Below, in pieces: positions 40,352-41,219 of a stretch of 41,219 bases of DNA (its first letter is position 1; each line of letters opens with the position of its first letter). Origin of the DNA: UBA4416 sp044238845 (GTDB lineage Bacteria > Bacteroidota > Bacteroidia > B-17B0 > Aurantibacillaceae); NCBI GenBank assembly GCA_044238845.1, contig JBIICN010000031.1, positions 1 through 41,219 on the forward strand, written 5' to 3'. The position numbers and the translations under genes were made by a program. Below the pieces are notes generated by a model. It searched no databases. It had not been told where the DNA came from and worked only from the letters and a program-made list of their open reading frames with translations.

Positions 40352-41219
40352 GTGTATACATTTACAACTATTAAAAATCTTCATGCTGATTTAAATTCAG
40401 GAACAATTTCTTGTATTCAATTAGTAGAAGAATCAATCAAAGCCATTGAAGCAAAAAAACAGTTAAATGCTTTTTTAGAAGTGTTTACTGATTCTGCTTT
40501 AAGTCAAGCAAAATTAGTGGATGAAAAAATTAAATCGAAAACAGCTGGTAAATTAGCTGGCGTTGTGATTGGTTTAAAAGATAATATCTGTTATAAAGGT
40601 CATAAGGTTTCTTGTTCATCAAAAATATTAGATGGCTTTGAATCTTTATATTCATCTACAGTGGTTGAACGTTTATTAGCGGAAGATGCAATTATCATCG
40701 GCCGCTTAAATTGTGATGAATTTGCAATGGGAAGTAGTAACGAAAATTCAGCTTTTGGTAAAGTGTTAAATCCATTAAACGAAAAAACAGTACCAGGTGG
40801 TTCTTCAGGCGGTTCTGCAGCAGCAGTTGCTGCTAATTTATGCCATGTTACTCTAGGTTCTGATACAGGTGGTTCTATTCGCCAACCAGCTTCGTTTACC
40901 GGAACAGTTGGATTAAAACCTACTTACGGAAGAATTTCTCGTTGGGGATTAATTGCTTATGCTTCTTCATTCGATCAAATAGGTCCTATCACAAAAACAG
41001 TAGAAGACGCTGCTTTATTATTAGAAATTATGGCAGGTAAAGATGAGTATGATACAACGGCTTCGCAAAAAGCAGTTGGGCAATATGTGAATGCTTTATC
41101 TGAAAACAAAAAATATAAAGTGGCTTACTTAAAAGAATGTGTAGAATCTAACGGTTTAGATCCTGAGGTAAAAAAACAAACTTTAGCCGCTTTAGATAAA
41201 TTAAAAAATGACGGTCATA
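40352..41219 (+). CDS. gatA: Glu/Asp-tRNA amidotransferase subunit A (partial, 5' part)
   Basis: The glutaminase subunit of GatCAB, which converts Glu-tRNA(Gln) and Asp-tRNA(Asn) to the amidated forms in the cytoplasm. It starts at GTG 40352 (MYTFTTIKNLHADL) and runs off the window after 289 codons of an expected 470 or so. The amidase signature is complete: catalytic K76 in GLKDN, cis-Ser S151 in GGSSGGSAAA and nucleophile S175 in GSDTGGSIRQP, with the same spacing as S. aureus K79/S154/S178. No in-frame ATG lies near the beginning. Its presence implies the organism makes Gln-tRNA or Asn-tRNA indirectly. Regulation may involve the alternative hairpins upstream. Confidence 0.95.
   Translation, partial: MYTFTTIKNLHADLNSGTISCIQLVEESIKAIEAKKQLNAFLEVFTDSALSQAKLVDEKIKSKTAGKLAGVVIGLKDNICYKGHKVSCSSKILDGFESLYSSTVVERLLAEDAIIIGRLNCDEFAMGSSNENSAFGKVLNPLNEKTVPGGSSGGSAAAVAANLCHVTLGSDTGGSIRQPASFTGTVGLKPTYGRISRWGLIAYASSFDQIGPITKTVEDAALLLEIMAGKDEYDTTASQKAVGQYVNALSENKKYKVAYLKECVESNGLDPEVKKQTLAALDKLKNDGH

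Overview
The window is about 41 kb of an AT-rich Bacteroidota chromosome. The assignment rests on several signs: two secreted proteins end in type IX secretion (T9SS) type A C-terminal domains; MurF and alanine racemase are fused; the promoters match TTG-N17-23-TAnnTTTG; Shine-Dalgarno sequences are absent; and there is a DUF4856/imelysin/HTTM/TonB-receptor cluster. MurE carries the DNPR motif, so the peptidoglycan is of the meso-diaminopimelate type. I cannot name the family or genus. I saw no rRNA, tRNA, CRISPR array, prophage or insertion sequence.

Layout. 1-2.4 kb: a histidine kinase and OmpR-type regulator, closed by a strong terminator. 2.5-7.9 kb (+): murF-alr, a polytopic GT39-like glycosyltransferase and a heme c/copper-monooxygenase-like lipoprotein, packed with 2 nt or negative spacing. 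8.1-12.2 kb (-): a T9SS metalloprotease, a flavodoxin-fold oxidoreductase and a probable outer-membrane protein, with two palindromic operator-like sites. 12.4-14.3 kb (+): a glycine-rich T9SS surface protein with GGC codon runs. 14.3-15.1 kb: a convergent gap with four terminators and no convincing gene. 15.1-31.6 kb (-): the complete dcw (division and cell wall) cluster in the order mraZ, rsmH, ftsL-like, ftsI, murE, mraY, murD, a stand-alone MurD C-terminal domain, ftsW, murG, murC, ftsQ, ftsA, ftsZ. 31.8-33.3 kb (+): an acyltransferase and ispF. 33.4-39.6 kb (+): a DUF4856 lipoprotein, then an overlapping imelysin-HTTM-TonB-dependent receptor operon. 39.6-41.2 kb: mce (-), tatA (+) and the 5' part of gatA (+), which runs off the window.

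How the genes work together. The dcw cluster makes lipid-linked peptidoglycan precursor (MurC/D/E, MraY, MurG) and the septal machinery (FtsZ/A/Q/L/W/I). MurF and D-alanine supply come from the fused gene 10 kb beyond the ftsZ end. Upstream of mraZ are four TGG-centred boxes at exact 10-bp spacing, the expected architecture for MraZ autoregulation. The 33-39.6 kb cluster looks like an envelope uptake system: two outer lipoproteins, a gamma-glutamyl-carboxylase-like membrane enzyme and a FecA-type receptor. The two lipoprotein genes share an identical-geometry palindrome, so they are probably co-regulated.

The observations I find most interesting are the stand-alone MurD C-terminal domain, the HTTM/imelysin cluster with its shared palindrome, the MraZ boxes, three unrelated repeat families in three dcw gaps, and two mutually exclusive hairpins between tatA and gatA. 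Residue numbers refer to the start codons I chose, which in several cases differ from the longest open frame because the longer start lies inside a promoter, terminator or repeat.
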